A stretch of 64,000 bases of DNA, from assembly GCF_040954645.1 (NCBI RefSeq), contig NC_092806.1:6882001-6946000 (forward strand). Direction: 5' to 3'. Each line of letters starts with the position of its first letter. The stretch's first letter is position 1. This document shows, piece after piece, positions 19,970-32,249 of this stretch. A model generated the notes under the pieces. It worked only from the letters and a program-made list of their open reading frames with translations, had not been told where the DNA came from and searched no databases. The stretch comes from Diabrotica undecimpunctata. Lineage: Eukaryota > Arthropoda > Insecta > Coleoptera > Chrysomelidae. The translations under genes were made by a program, and so were the position numbers.

Positions 19970-21100
19970 GTCGTCATCGCTTTTTATCTCAAAATAGGAA
20001 TCTAGTTCATCTAGGAGTCATCATCAATACACTTGATTTGGATTGACTGCAAACTTTCCCAAATTCAATTATCTTTGAGATCCTACTAAAGGCAAAAATA
20101 TTACAGTACTGATCTCTGTGTGTGTTGGCTTCCATTCGTTACATTTGTGATATCACCTAAAGTACGCAGTCATTCAAGACTTGCCCAAACAGTGACTGTA
20201 GAGGCATTTAGCAGATTGGAATCGATTCTTTAAGGCTTCAATTTAGAGATTTTAAACTTTTTAGAGAAACTTTAACGTTTTATCAAAATTGTGTTTAGAA
20301 AATCTGTTTAGCTTATAAACACTTATAATAACTTTTCATGTCACGTGCCTGTAAGTAGGCTCACTTGAAAAATGGTAAAAAACCAATCTTTGAAAAAAAT
20401 AACAAACTTCTATGACCAATAAAAATCAAGATGGATATTTCCTTTGTGTATTAACATTAAGAGCTGAAAATTGAACAGATTATAAACGAAGGTCTAAATT
20501 TTATATTTCATTTCATAGTTGACATATAACGAGGAGTAAAAAAGGTAAGATCCGTTAAAATATTGGTACTTGTTTATTAGAATGGAACTTTAAATTGGAG
20601 CACGTTAAAAAAATTTGCAATATCTCGATTTCTATGGTACGCAGAAGTTTGATTTTTTTTAATTGTTTCTGGAAATATCAAAAAAATCCCGGAAAAATCA
20701 GTTAAATTTTTCGATAAAAAAGTTCTTTACAAATATTTAAATTTTATTAATTAATGTATATGATTTGCATAAATATATAATAATTATTAATAATTCTTCT
20801 TGTAATGTACAAACAGATTCGTTTCAAAATTTGTTTTAAAACCATTTAATCAGAGAGTGTAAAAACTTCTTAAAAATTAGACGTTTTATATTTTGATTTA
20901 AATAAACACATTTTGGAATATTAATTTATAATTAATATTATGTATTTATATAAATATTATACATTAATTATTAAAATTTCAATATTTCTTACGAAATAAT
21001 ATTAAAATTCAATAACTTTTTTATGGAAAAAAATTGATTTATTTATTTTTCCGGGATTAATTAATTTTTAAAAGTATCCCAGTTTAAACACCAGTTTAAA
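19970..21100. other. AT-rich spacer with two dispersed repeats
   Basis: No gene is seen. It contains the second copy of the 4561-4800 repeat (20455-20650). It also contains a block at 20170-20260 whose reverse complement recurs at 23255-23330 (shared core: cagtgacYntagagg / cctctacagtcactgtttggg). Confidence 0.45.
20455..20650 (+). repeat. Dispersed repeat, copy 2 (copy 1 at 4561-4800)
   Basis: Same order of conserved blocks as copy 1: acattaagagctgaaaattg, then aactttaaattggagc, then aaaaaatttgcaat and tttctatg. It is somewhat shorter than copy 1. Confidence 0.55.
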
Positions 21101-21104
21101 AAAA

Positions 21105-22630
21105 AATGCCAAGAGCTGCGAGCCCTTCAAAGAAAAAGTTAGTTTTTTGGACATATAATTTCATCCTCATGAGTTGCAGCAGAACCGCCAAAAATTAAAG
21201 CAGTACAGGAATAGCTCACAGCAAGAAACAAACACGACGTCCGAAGCTTCCTTGTCCTTTGCAGTTACTATCATCGCTTCGTGAAAGCTTTTGGAAAAAT
21301 TACCAAACCTCTCCATGACCTGACTAAAAGGAAGCCGTCATTTGACTATACACCAGCTTACCTTTTCTACACTTCTTCAAAATTCTTGATAATAACCGAC
21401 CATTCCGCTTTGCAATGGATCCGCAATTTCAAGACACCTGAAGGAACGATAGTTCGATGACTGGAGAAACTACGGACATATGACTTTGAAATTCGTCACC
21501 GAGCGAAAAGAAGTCATGGAATGCCGACGGCCTCTTGAGAAGACTATGCAAAGAGAGTCACTGTCGATTCAGCGAGCGCCAAGGAGAACGAGGCCAGATT
21601 CTAGTTAAAAACCATAAAGGATGAAAGTGACGAAAATGTTCTAGCCAAAGAAAACCTCCAAGCTGAACAGAAGAAATATCCCGATCTTAAAATAGTCCGT
21701 AAGTTGCTCGACAACGGAGCTAGGCCACAGTGGCAGGGGATTGCCAAATATCGGGAAGCAGTGAAGGGCTATTGCCTTCAGTGGAACTTCTTGTGTCTAC
21801 GAGATGACGTCCTCACTCGTAAATCGAAGAGTCCAGATGGAACGAGAACAGTACCCCAAGTTGTTTTTCTTTGCATCCAAAAAATGACCCAAAACGAGAC
21901 TTAGGGAAAAACTCCAACAACACATCACAGGGACTCCATGGGAACGAGTTGCTGTTGACATTCTGGGACCATTTTCAGTAAAAACATCAGGAAACGAGTA
22001 TTTTATGGTTGCTATGGACTATTTTTCCAAATGGTCAGAAGTAGTTGCACTATCCAACCAAAAAGCAATCACAGTTGGTTAGGTCCGGCTTGAGAATGCC
22101 GTTTGGACTTCGGAAATTTGGAAGACCATGATGGCTTTGCTGAGAATCAAGAAGACTAGAACGAAATCGCTTCATCCTCGGTGAGCTTTATTGTAGAAAG
22201 ATATGACCGGACCATCTCCAACTACCTGTCCCTGTTTATAAACCAGAGAGACTGGGACAAACTGGTACTTCTGTTTCTGATAGCCTACCAAAGCTCCCAA
22301 CATGAAGCAACTGATTACACTTCAGTAATGTTAATGACTGGTCGAGAGATGAAGCTTTCCATTGGACCAAGAGACCCCCGAGTATGTCAGCGGCCTAAAG
22401 GATCGACTGGTTAAGGTTCACAGTTTTGCCAGAAATAAGCTACAACCAGTGACAGGATGAAAGTTAGGTTTGATCAGAAATCCACTCCTGTTAGTTTTAA
22501 GGAAGGTGATGCAGTTTGGCTCTGCCAACCAAACAGTAGGAAATGTCTAAGTTTCAATTTGCAGCGGCCTTGAGAGGGAACGTACCTGGTTGCTAAAAAG
22601 ATAAATGACCTTGTATATTGGGTGCAACTA
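21105..22630 (+). pseudogene. Dead Ty3/Gypsy pol remnant
   Basis: Conceptual translation in shifting frames shows the RT thumb (GHIISSS, VAAEPPKIKAVQE, DVRSFLVLCSYYHRFVKAFG), then after a deletion RNase H (KFLIITDHSALQWIRNFK, YDFEIRHRAKR). Next comes the linker KLLDNGARPQWQGIAKYREA, and the integrase core (PWERVAVDILGPF, YFMVAMDYFSKWSEV), which lacks the second Asp region. The integrase C-end follows (RDWDKLVLLFLIAYQSSQHE, EGDAVWLCQP). Stops and deletions are many, and LTRs are not recognisable. It belongs to a different lineage from the intact element at 7477. Confidence 0.75.
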
Positions 22631-23540
22631 TTTGTGTACTTTATTTAATTTTAAGTATATTATTTAAATTTTAAAAACACAGAAAACATAGATATTTTTA
22701 ATATACATTTTTAAACATCTTATTAAGTTTTTATAATAATTAAATTTACTATCAAATGATAATTACATATTTATATTTTCATAATTGCATAAAAATATAA
22801 TTTTATATAAATAAAATGTTGAATTTTTGCAAGTATCAGTTCAACTATTGTATTAAAGTGCGATAAAAGAGTTTTAGCAAAACATTTTGATATTTTTTAT
22901 ACAGTCACAGCGGAAGATTCCATTTGTGTACCTAAAGAAGGGGCCATTAGGCATACCAATAATTGTCAAAAGTGACCATAACTTGTAGAGCTCTTACAAG
23001 AGCTCTTATAAGCTCTCATTTGTTATAACGAATTCAATGAAAGATTGATTTACCACGCTTAAAAAAGATATACCAACAAAAACTGCTGCTGAATAGAAAT
23101 TTGATTGGAAATATTATGAAATTGTAAAGAGAATAGTTACCTAAAAATAGCCATTTTGTTGATTAATATAATGCTTCTTGATAGTCTACAGTACCGCCCA
23201 CTGAACTATTTTTTTTTTAACAATTTTGGTTAAATGTTGATATTTTTTATTTTATTTGAAAATTTAAGCCTCGAAGAATCGATTACGATCTAATAAATAC
23301 TTCTAGGGTCACTGTTTGGGAAAGTACAGTTGTTTAAATAATCGCTCTATAGGATAAACAAATTAAATAATAAACTGTTTAGTCGATCTAGTTGCAGTTT
23401 ATCGCAGTTTAATAACTCATTAACTGCATTAATTTTAAGTAATTATATTACATGTTATTATTAAAAAAACAAATTTACCAAGATTTATAAATTACTGCGA
23501 AAATAAGGGTTTCTTAGAATTGTCTTGGTCAATTGTTTAC

Positions 23541-23614
<74 letters not shown>

Positions 23615-23895
23615 GAATAGATACGAAGATCTACGAATATGAACATTATTTTCGGCAAAGTTTGTGTGTTGTTTTTTGTTTTTTGGTTGTTAAGTTAGTT
23701 TTAAATAATGAGTAAAGTGTACAGTAGATATATGATAACATCGATAATATACTACATATTGAGTTAGAACTGATCAAGCTTTAGAAATATAAAGCGAAAC
23801 GTCTTCGATAAACTTATGAAGTAGTTGACTTCTTTTTTTATTTGCCAACCTGAATGACCGATTAAACCTCTGAATTCACTAGTTGAATACTTTAG

Positions 23896-23897
<2 letters not shown>
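22631..23897. other. AT-rich spacer
   Basis: No gene is seen. It contains the (AT)n array 23544-23613 and, at 23255-23330, the inverted counterpart of 20170-20260. Confidence 0.45.
23544..23613. repeat. (AT)n microsatellite
   Basis: About 70 bp of uninterrupted AT dinucleotides. Confidence 0.9.
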
Positions 23898-23957
<60 letters not shown>

Positions 23958-24760
23958 TATATATATACAGTATACTCCCTCTATAACGAACACGGTTATT
24001 ACGAGGTTTCGCTTATAACGAGGTACATTAGATGTCCCGTGAAATTTCTATTGAACTATAACCCTCTATAGCGAGGTAAATTTGCTTATAACGAGAGAAA
24101 ATAAGAATGAAAAACGTGTTTTTTACCGTGTTTAAAACGTGTTTAAATAAATACCCTTTTTAACTGCGGGCCGCCCGCAATAAACTTCTTACAATTTATG
24201 ATTCTTAGTCGGAAATCTAAAATTTATGATTCACAAGGGTCATTGTATTGGGTTGACCATTCACACCTAATAATATGGGTCCTAATAGACAAGATGTGGA
24301 AAGTGTTTTAAAGGTTGTCAGAAACTTTATCCAATGACAAAACGCAAATGAAGAAGCATAAAACTGTTTCACATCTTTAGAAAATATGATAGATAGAATA
24401 CTGGACAATTTAAAGCAGTCAAAAATGACAAAATAACTTTATACGCTTTATACATATTTACAGAATACAGATTTTTTGTTTTAACGTATATCATTGACAG
24501 TAAAAGTAAACAACTCTTTTTTGTTTTAATGCATTTCATTGACAATAAAAGTAAACAACTTTGTTTTAAAAACGCCATTCAAACAATATTTATTAGCATC
24601 TTATATTGCTCCGAATGGCTTCACTATAGAAAGTTAATGTTTTAGAAAACTACATATTCATATGTATGCACAGTATTATTGTTGAAGGATATAACGAGAT
24701 TCGCTTATAACGAGGTAATTAGTCTGCCATTTCAGTTATCGTTATAGAGGGAGTCTACTG

Positions 24761-24822
<62 letters not shown>
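23898..24822. repeat. (AT)n array split by a pogo/Tigger-type element
   Basis: AT runs at 23898-23967 and 24761-24822 are the two halves of one array around the insertion at 23968-24760. Confidence 0.8.
23968..24760 (+). mobile_element. Internally deleted pogo/Tigger-type DNA transposon
   Basis: The element is 793 bp. The left terminus CAGTATACTCCCTCTATAAC and the reverse complement of the right terminus CAGTAGACTCCCTCTATAAC differ by one base. Both ends are flanked by TA, the target duplication of this superfamily. Subterminal repeats of the type cgcttataacgaggta occur near both ends (24009-24024, 24702-24717). Inside, at 24290-24431, the plus strand reads DVESVLKVVRNFIQ, LENMIDRILDNLKQSKMTK with two stops. 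This is the C-terminal tail of a pogo/Tigger (CENP-B-like) transposase. The DDE core is missing, so it is a non-autonomous deletion derivative. Confidence 0.75.
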
Positions 24823-24824
<2 letters not shown>

Positions 24825-24829
24825 ACTCT

Positions 24830-25060
24830 ACCCTATTATTTCCTGGCGCTTTGTAATAGCATTATTTACTTCTTGTTGTAGTGTTAATGCTGGTATTTCC
24901 ACATTTGCAGAATGGAATGTGATATCTGCTTCTCCCATCTCACTTTCAATATCTAGTAAATTTCGAAAGTATTTCTCTCATCGTTCGACGAGTTTTTTTG
25001 TTTTTATCGTTATTAGTTCAGCTGCTTCATCTTTCATTGCTTATGTTACACAAAAGTTTT
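24830..25060 (-). pseudogene. Non-LTR retrotransposon linker fragment
   Basis: The minus strand reads EKYFRNLLDIESEMGEADI, then NVEIPALTLQQEVNNAI. This is the stretch between endonuclease and RT in RTE/Jockey-like elements (EYFxxLL, then the segment before the RT fingers). Only about 75 codons remain. Confidence 0.5.
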
Positions 25061-25084
25061 ACCTTGTCTGATTGACTGTCTTCA

Positions 25085-25870
25085 CTTCCCTAAAAAATGT
25101 CCTTACTTGAATCCTATCGCCACTTATGTCCATTTAATATCGTCCAAAAGCTATGTGGCACTACAGGGAGGCCCTCAGTCCCCTTACTCAGATTATCCGC
25201 TCTCGGACTTGTATACTCGGTGGCTGAATATGCTTCCCCGGTATGGCTCAATAGCAAACACACGAAGATTATTGACACCCAATTAAACCAGACAATGCGA
25301 ATGATCTCAGTTACAATCAGTTCGGAGCCCACCGAACTATTGGCTTCCCATTCTGAGTCACATTGCACCGCCGAAACTGCGAAGAAGTCATTCTCTTCTC
25401 AGAGAATATCAAATTATCGAGGCTAAACATTAACTACCCATCCACCATGATAAGCTTGATATCGAAATAAACAGACTGCACTCCAGATATCCTTCATTGC
25501 TAAGAGCCAACTCCTTACATCAAGAACATTCCAACCTCACCAGGGCCTGGAGAAGACAATGGGAGAGCGAATCACCACAGAAAACATACCAAATGGCCTG
25601 TATCGAGCAGAAACCGCCAAGCTTTGAACTGACCCACAATACCTGGACAACGCTAAACAGAATAAGAACAAGCAGCGGTATATGGGCTGACAGCTTATAT
25701 AGATGGGGAAAAGACCATACTCCTGAGCGTGACTGTGATGCGCAACGACAGACCGTTCGTCACATTGTCGAAGACTACATTAGATGTTTGTTTGTAATAC
25801 TCCATGTAACGTTTTATAATAATTTGTAATTAAGTGTTCTTGTTGTATGCCATGAGATAAATAAATGTCC
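25085..25870 (+). pseudogene. Non-LTR retrotransposon C-terminal fragment (Jockey/I-like)
   Basis: Two open pieces, 25097-25426 and 25497-25829, are in different frames. The first has LSALGLVYSVAEYASPVWLN and QTMRMISVTI, the segment after the RT thumb. The second ends WTTLNRIRTSSGIWADSLYR, HTPERDCDAQRQTVRHIVED, which is the Cys/His-rich tail of this class. The 3' region ends in aaataaatg near 25859. The element is 5'-truncated and frame-broken. Confidence 0.7.
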
Positions 25871-25939
25871 ATCTCTCGTATATGCTGTTTTAAGTAGCTC
25901 CTCTACTAATATGTAAAATCTATTCGGAATTCGTTTTCA

Positions 25940-26740
25940 ATTAAGCATTCGATGATGCTCAATGTGGTATCAAAATTAATGGCATCAATATTGATAATTT
26001 GAGGTACGCGGATGATACGGTGTTAATTGCAAATAGTTACAAATGACACCACAAAGACTAAGGTAATGGTTGTCAGTAAAACGCCAATACAACCAGAAGT
26101 GGTAACAGCTTGTGGAGAACAACTAGAGAGAACCAACAATATCACTTATCTTGGTTGTAATCTAAATAAGAAGACAAGAGCAAAGAGATTAGAATAATTA
26201 TTGAGAAGGCCAGATCTGCATTTTTTAAGACGAAAATCTATTTAAGATGTGGAAACAATATAACTTTGAGACTGAAAATTAGATTAATAGATATTATATA
26301 TTCTCTATTCTTTTATATGGTGTTGAAGGTTGGACTTTGACAGATACACTTCTAAGAAGACTTGAAGCCTTTGAAATCTGGGTGTATTCGCAGAAAAATT
26401 TGATAGATAGATAGTTGGTCTTCGTAACAAAATTGTTTTGCAGAGGACGGAAAAGTTGCGGAAGTAGTCAGAACAGTCTAAAATCGCAACCTGCAATATT
26501 TTGGCCATGTTATGCGTCTACCAGAAAGATATAATGTACTTCAATTAATAATACAAGGCAAGATAGACGGGAGAAATGAAAGAAAGACGAACGTCATGAA
26601 TTAAAAACCTGTGGGAATGGTTTAACAGATGCCTCCCTTTCCCTAGCTGTCGTCAACAAAATTGTTATAGCCAATTTGATAGCCAACACAAGATAATCGA
26701 GCAGGGCACAAGAACAAGAAGACTTGATCGATTTTGCTGA
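25940..26740 (+). pseudogene. Non-LTR retrotransposon RT, family C fragment
   Basis: The reading starts INGININNLRYADDTVLIAN, including an intact YADD box. It continues CGEQLERTNNITYLGCNLN and ends FGHVMRLPERYNVLQLIIQG near 26500-26560, with stops throughout. The later copies at 35440-35770, 44720-44985 and 62027-62940 share the phrases T-YLGCN and GHV-R-YN-LQLI-GKI. 5'-truncated. Confidence 0.7.
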
Positions 26741-28520
26741 AATTGTGTAGGGTTTCATATATAATATTAAAATGATTTTCTGGGTAAACTTTGAACTTTT
26801 TTTTGTGGCTTTTAAAACCTAAAAAAATCATTGAAAAAAAATTGATTTGTGACAATTTCTTAATGGATTTTTCTGTTTTTACAATAATAATCATAATGTT
26901 TTTAATTTGCAATTAATTCTATCTTGCAGCAAGTTTAATTGCAAAAGTTTACTGTCCTTATAATAATTTTCTAAAGTGCACAGCAGCGAAGACATAGTAA
27001 CAAAAGAAGAAAAATATTGAACGGTTTAAATTTTTTTCAAAAATCGTTTAATAAAAAATTCAGCCCACCTTTTGAAGTATCAGCATAGTGAAATTATCAT
27101 TTTTTATTGAAAAAAAAAACAAAAGAAGAAGCAGAAACAAATACCGCCTGGTCTATAAAAATGTTCAATTCAAATAAGATCGTCAGTGGAAGAGAAATAG
27201 TATAAAATGGAAATTATATAAAGACAAATCATATGGTCAGGTGGTAAAAATTAGAATCATATAGAAAATTTACAGACAACTAATAAGTAAGGAAATCATA
27301 ATTTTTTCTTGTCGAAAATAACAACACGAATATGGAAAAATGAGTGGACGTCTAAGTATAGCTATTAATTTGCACCGGTTTGTAAAATAACAACAATGTT
27401 TCTTAAAAAGTAAATAAACAAAACTTACGTTTAAATATATTGCTAAATATTGTTGCCAATCAAATCACAGACATTTTTTTAAAAATCTGGTCCAAACTGC
27501 TCAAAACCAGTTTCGGGGAACGAATTTATGTACGAATCTTCGGTTTTCATAAGTACCACTCTTCAGTCGCTAAAGATAACGGAGCCACTTTTTATACTGT
27601 TTATATAAATACACCAACATATATGCTGAATGAATCCAAATTCCAATTAGATTTTTTTTTGTAAAATGAAGCGATATGACATAATTTTAAGGTATGTTTT
27701 AAATTTGAGGTCAATAGCCAATAAAAATGGGAATTTTTTTAATATTCAATTATTTAATATATTTTGTTACAGTATAATAATTTTTCTTCTTATAACACCA
27801 TCAACTTAAAGGTGTTTGTGACTAATTAGCTAGCATTGTCTGAAAAAGGGCGGCTGTCAAAAAAATTCTGGACAGAAAGGTATATCATAAAAATATTATT
27901 TTTGTATATAGTAAATATAGGAAAATCAGTAATACTGTTTTACTTCTTCGGGTGTCGTGTGCAAAACTGCACGTCGACGATAAAATATTAACACTAATAT
28001 ACAACAAATCTTCGGAATCTATCAATTATTATAAGGTTGATACCAATGATTTAAATACGATCTGTGCAACATTCCAAGTAACAAGTAACATATGACATAT
28101 GAAAAGGAAAGCTCAATTGGGTAGTTACTTTATATTCGTTACTATCCAATACCCTAAGTACGGAATAACAAACCGATAATTATATATCGTTACTTCGTTA
28201 TTCTAAATATTTCGCTATTTTGTTTACAAGGTAGCCGACATTATCTGTTTAAGGCCGATAACATTTGTTTATTTAGATCCTTAACAGTAAGTATTATATT
28301 TTTTATTAGCTAAGATGACATATTTTTAAAAAGTTTCGATACGATATTATTTTATGATTAAAGTGCGGCTATTCTAAAAATCTGGACAATTAATTTCAGA
28401 GCGAAGAAGTCATCTGCTGGGAAAGAATGTACAAAATATTTTATTTTTACATTGTAATTATGAACTCTGAGCACGTTTCAAAAGTGTCAAGTGTTCTTTT
28501 AATGAATATTTTGATTCGGT
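26741..28520. other. AT-rich non-coding stretch
   Basis: Nothing is recognised over 1.8 kb. Small frames (27440-27664, 28427-28633) have no recognisable domain and sit in simple AT-rich sequence. I do not call them genes. Confidence 0.45.
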
Positions 28521-28523
28521 ATG

Positions 28524-29163
28524 TACCGGGTGGTCCAATAAGCCGATCTCTCGCCTATATGTCAGAAACTATTTATGTTATAACTTTAGGAGAAAATTCC
28601 GTAAAAGTGGTCAAGAGAAATCGCTGGATATAACTTTCAAGTTTCTGGGTTAACCGCTAGGGGGCGTAACCTGTGAAGAAAACTTTGAAAACCAGTTTTT
28701 TGGGAAATATGCCCAATTATATAAGTAATAAATAAATAAACTAGAAAGAGGCCTAAATTCTGCACAAAGTTGTTCAAGTATTTTTTTTATTTTCTCAAAT
28801 AGAGAGTGGGGGAGAGTGGGAAAGTATTTGTGGATAAATACCTGTAACTTTGGTTTGGATCAACCGATTTTAACGAAATTAGTGTCATTAGAAAGATAGT
28901 CGATGAATTAATTTACATCTACTATAAAATAATTGCATTTAGTTTTAATTGTCATAGGTAGAGGGTACTTTCGAATAGAAAAAATTAAAATTTGTTTTTC
29001 TGCAAAATGTTTAACTGAAACACCTATTTATTGTAAATTATAATGGAACTGGATTAAATTCGTAACAAAATGGCGTAGACCGCATGTTAATAGCTTTTGT
29101 CGAACTCGAGATATGAATAAAAACGCATAAACATAATGAAGTATAGTATTAACTCACCCTGTA
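28524..29163. mobile_element. Possible short element with TACCGGGTGG / TACAGGGTGA ends
   Basis: The left end reads TACCGGGTGGTCC and the right end, in reverse complement, TACAGGGTGAGTT. The first ten bases match at eight positions. Many short insect elements begin TACAGGGTG. The interior has no coding capacity, and no clear target duplication was found. A third TACAGGGTG phrase lies alone at 5606. Confidence 0.35.
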
Positions 29164-29406
29164 TTATAAATTAAATTAAAAAATAAGTCAGTAGGTACTT
29201 TTAAATTTTTTTATAGCAGAGGAATCTTAATGTTGATACCTATTTTGACCATTGTTATTTCATATGATTAAAAATAGTTTTTTTGAAACTAAGTAGGCTA
29301 CGATAATGAATTTGACGGGGAGTTCATATTGTTTATTTATTGACAGCAGTCAAAACATTGTTACGAAGTGTTATATTATAAGTCGAATTGAAGATTGCAC
29401 TTTTTT

Positions 29407-29909
29407 AAAGGAGTTTGTATTGGTACGAAAGATCTATGTTAGGTTTTGGGGGCAGATCTAAGGCAGGCGGTTAGTGAACAAATTCTACACGAGAATCCAG
29501 AAAGTGGTTTTGAAAAATCTCACACAGAGAAGTTTTGAAACGGAATCGGTAAAAATGTTTTATAAAGTTTGTTTAATTGTTTATAAGCTAAAAAATTTAA
29601 TAAAGGAAGGTACGCTGACGGAGACGAGGGTAGCAGGTGTGATAGCAACAGCATCTGTAAATACAACCAACTTATACTTGTACTGGTAGAACTGGGTATC
29701 CAAAGGGTAAAGGAGTTTGTTTCGGTACGAGTGATCTATGTTAGGTTTTGGAGGCAGATCTAAGGAGGCAGTTAGTGAACGAATTCTACACGAGAATCTA
29801 GAAAGTGGTTTTGAAAAATCTCACACAGAGAAGTTTTGAAATGGAACCGGTAAAAATATTTTATAAAGTTAGTTTAATTGTATATAAGCTAAAAAGTTAA
29901 TAAAGGAAG
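29407..29909 (+). repeat. Pair of ~200-bp direct repeats, 302 bp apart
   Basis: Copy 1 is 29407-29609 and copy 2 is 29709-29909. Both run from aaaggagtttgt through gatctatgttaggttttgg, cacacagagaagttttgaaa and ataagctaaaaa to taataaaggaag. They differ by roughly ten percent. The 100-bp spacer is unique. It could be a TRIM-like pair of small LTRs or a simple segmental duplication. The 71-codon frame across copy 1 has no recognised domain. Confidence 0.65.
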
Positions 29910-30289
29910 TTAATTCAGGGAAATCAAATTTGGACTGCGCAGATTTTTCAAAGTAGGTATTTGATTAAGATATTTGAATAATTTTTATTTTCCTTGTCCC
30001 CTTGTTGCATATTTTAACACTATTACAATGCACGTAAAGGTATTTCATAACCCAAAGAAAACCCTGAGATAGCATTTAAACAAGTGAGTTAAATTTGGTG
30101 TCTGCAATTAAAAAATTTAAGAAATATTAGAATAGTTTAGGTTTGCATTAAAAGTTTTTAGGTTAAACTTTGGTTAGGTATCAACCAAAGTTTTGGTTTA
30201 AAATGGAAGACAATATAAAAGCCTTGTGTGAAAGAGCTAGTGTCGTTTACAAAAGACTCGAGGTTTTACGAAACTATAACAATTTTAAA
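29910..30289. other. AT-rich spacer
   Basis: No gene is recognised. Confidence 0.4.
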
Positions 30290-30620
30290 AAAACACGCTT
30301 CATTTGTCTTTATTTAGTCTAAATGTGGATTTTTGCTAAAGGTGGAATAAAATAGATTTAGCAGGACGAGAGAATAATATCCGTAAAAAACACCGATACC
30401 AAGGAAAGAGACACATTAAATTACATGGGGGTGAAAAACATGGTTGAATTAATGGAGTGGATCTTGTGTTTTCGTCAAAATTAAAATCGACTAATTATCA
30501 CGATAACAATAAATACGGAGATGTTTGTGAATTGGTTAAAAGAAAAACTGCATCCAAGTTTACATGAACCATATATAGTCAGTCTTTTAAAATTAAAACT
30601 TCAATATGAGACATTTTATT
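30290..30620 (+). pseudogene. IS630-like DDE transposase remnant
   Basis: From about 30395 the plus strand reads GKRHIKLHGGEKHG, stop, INGVDLVFSSKLKSTNYHDN. After a one-base shift it gives MFVNWLKEKLHPSLHEP. This matches the middle of the same transposase family found at 34030-34862 (VIVHAGSE, FEQWFKEKLLPNLPEK), just before the second catalytic Asp. Only about 80 codons survive. Confidence 0.55.
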
Positions 30621-31370
30621 TAGTGTGCTTATCCGATAACTGTAAAGGTATAACTAGAACAATTATTACAAAATAGATAATTTACTAATTAGTAGTAATT
30701 GGGGTAATTCCCTACGTATTTAGTTAAACAAATTAAATAATCCAACTGTTTTAAAGTTACTTAATAAGATGTATATTTTCTACAAATATCCGTATTAGAA
30801 ATTCCAAATTTACATCATATGTCAAACGTCCTATAAATAATTGATTCCTATATTTTGTGGTTAGCAAACAAAAACATGGCGAAAAATAATAATATTGCTA
30901 TCTAAATAACGATATTTAACGATATCTATAGTTTTATAGCTTCCGTATAGATCTTTGTAGTAAAGAAAAATCAGGTTAAAATTATGTTGAAATAAATTAT
31001 TATTTTTAAGCTTGCGAATTATGTCGCTATCAGCAATTATTATTGATGTGGAATTAACTGTGATTTGATATTAAATTTGATACTGAGGCAGCAGTTTCAG
31101 AGCTTTATCATTATAACAAATGTGACAGTATATCCTTTAAAAGTTCGTTTAAGGTGAAACATGAATAATGTTTAAGAATATGCTCTAAAGCAGTATGCAA
31201 CCATTTCTTAAGTAACAAATGTCAAAAAAGAGCTTCTCCCAAAATGATAATTTTAATGGAAAATTTTAAAAATTAACATTGTAAATATTTTCCGCTTTCT
31301 TTATAAAAATTACAATAAAATCGTGATTTTTAATATTTTGTATTACCACCTCAATTTTGAATTACACTCC
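30621..31370. other. AT-rich spacer
   Basis: No gene is recognised. Confidence 0.4.
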
Positions 31371-31374
31371 TCAT

Positions 31375-32150
31375 TCAATTTGATATTGAATTAATCAAAT
31401 TCTGGATGTTGCCTTGAGGAAAAGCTTCCCATTCTTCCATGAGCGCCAATCGAAGCTGCTCACGATTTATTGGAGCAGGTATTCTGTTTCTTGCTCTTCG
31501 TTTGAGCTGCTCCCAAACATGCTCAATCGGGTTCAAATCTGGGCTTTGAGCCGGCCAATTAATTTTTGGCACACCGACGGTTTCCAGGTATTGCGTTACC
31601 ATCATGGCTACGTGTGGCCGCGCGTTGTCCTGCATCAAAATAAAGTTTTCGCCCACAAATCCAGCAAAAGGCATTGCATGCTCGTCTAGAATTTCGGTAA
31701 TGCATCGATGAGCATTCAACGCTCCTCTATTAATAAACACGAGATCAGTACAGCCTTCGAATTTAATGTCTGCCAAAACATTACAGAGCCTCTTCCAAAA
31801 GCAATATCGTTCCCCAGGTATTCTATATATTTATATGCGACCCTCGGAGCCATAAAGAACCATCCTGGACTCTAGCAAACTCAAGTCGGCATTGTCAATG
31901 TGCTGCTGTTAATAAAGGTCCTGTTGCTGGGCAGTGAGTCCTTAGACCAAATTTATTAACCTTTTTCTCACTGTAGAAGTGCTTAATCTCCACCCGTGAG
32001 AATTTTAAAAACGTTTTTCTATTGCTCTAGCCGAGCCATAAGGAACCGATTTTGCAAAGAAGTGCATTGTAAAGAAAGGTCTTCTCTGGCCGTTGTGATT
32101 CTTCTCGCGCTTGAGCCTGGTCGTCGTTCGTGAGATCCAGTCGCTACGAA
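31375..32150 (-). pseudogene. Tc1-like transposase, second lineage
   Basis: The best frame (31776-31375, minus, 133 codons) holds FILMQDNARPHVAMMVTQYL with the second catalytic Asp, and WPAQSPDLNPIEHVWEQLKR with the Glu. It ends in a normal C-terminus. Upstream, 32150-31776 can be read with frame changes as the HTH domain (RRPGSSARRITTARED, SKFSRVEISTSTVRKRL) and the segment before the first Asp. The N-terminal two thirds are broken and the C-terminal third is well preserved. Its sequence differs from the copies at 2075 and 60800. Confidence 0.75.
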
Positions 32151-32249
32151 TCGTTAAAATGGTTTTTGGACCATAAAACGATTGACTCTGTGCTGTCTGG
32201 CTACTTCTCTTTAACTCATTCCATTATCAATCAAAGCAACAATTTGAAC

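Noticed and set aside
25097..25368. Minus-strand 84-codon frame
   Set aside because: Antisense of a non-LTR C-terminal segment with recognisable motifs on the plus strand.
29474..29689. 71-codon frame as a gene
   Set aside because: It lies across one copy of a 200-bp repeat, and the frame is not kept open in the second copy.
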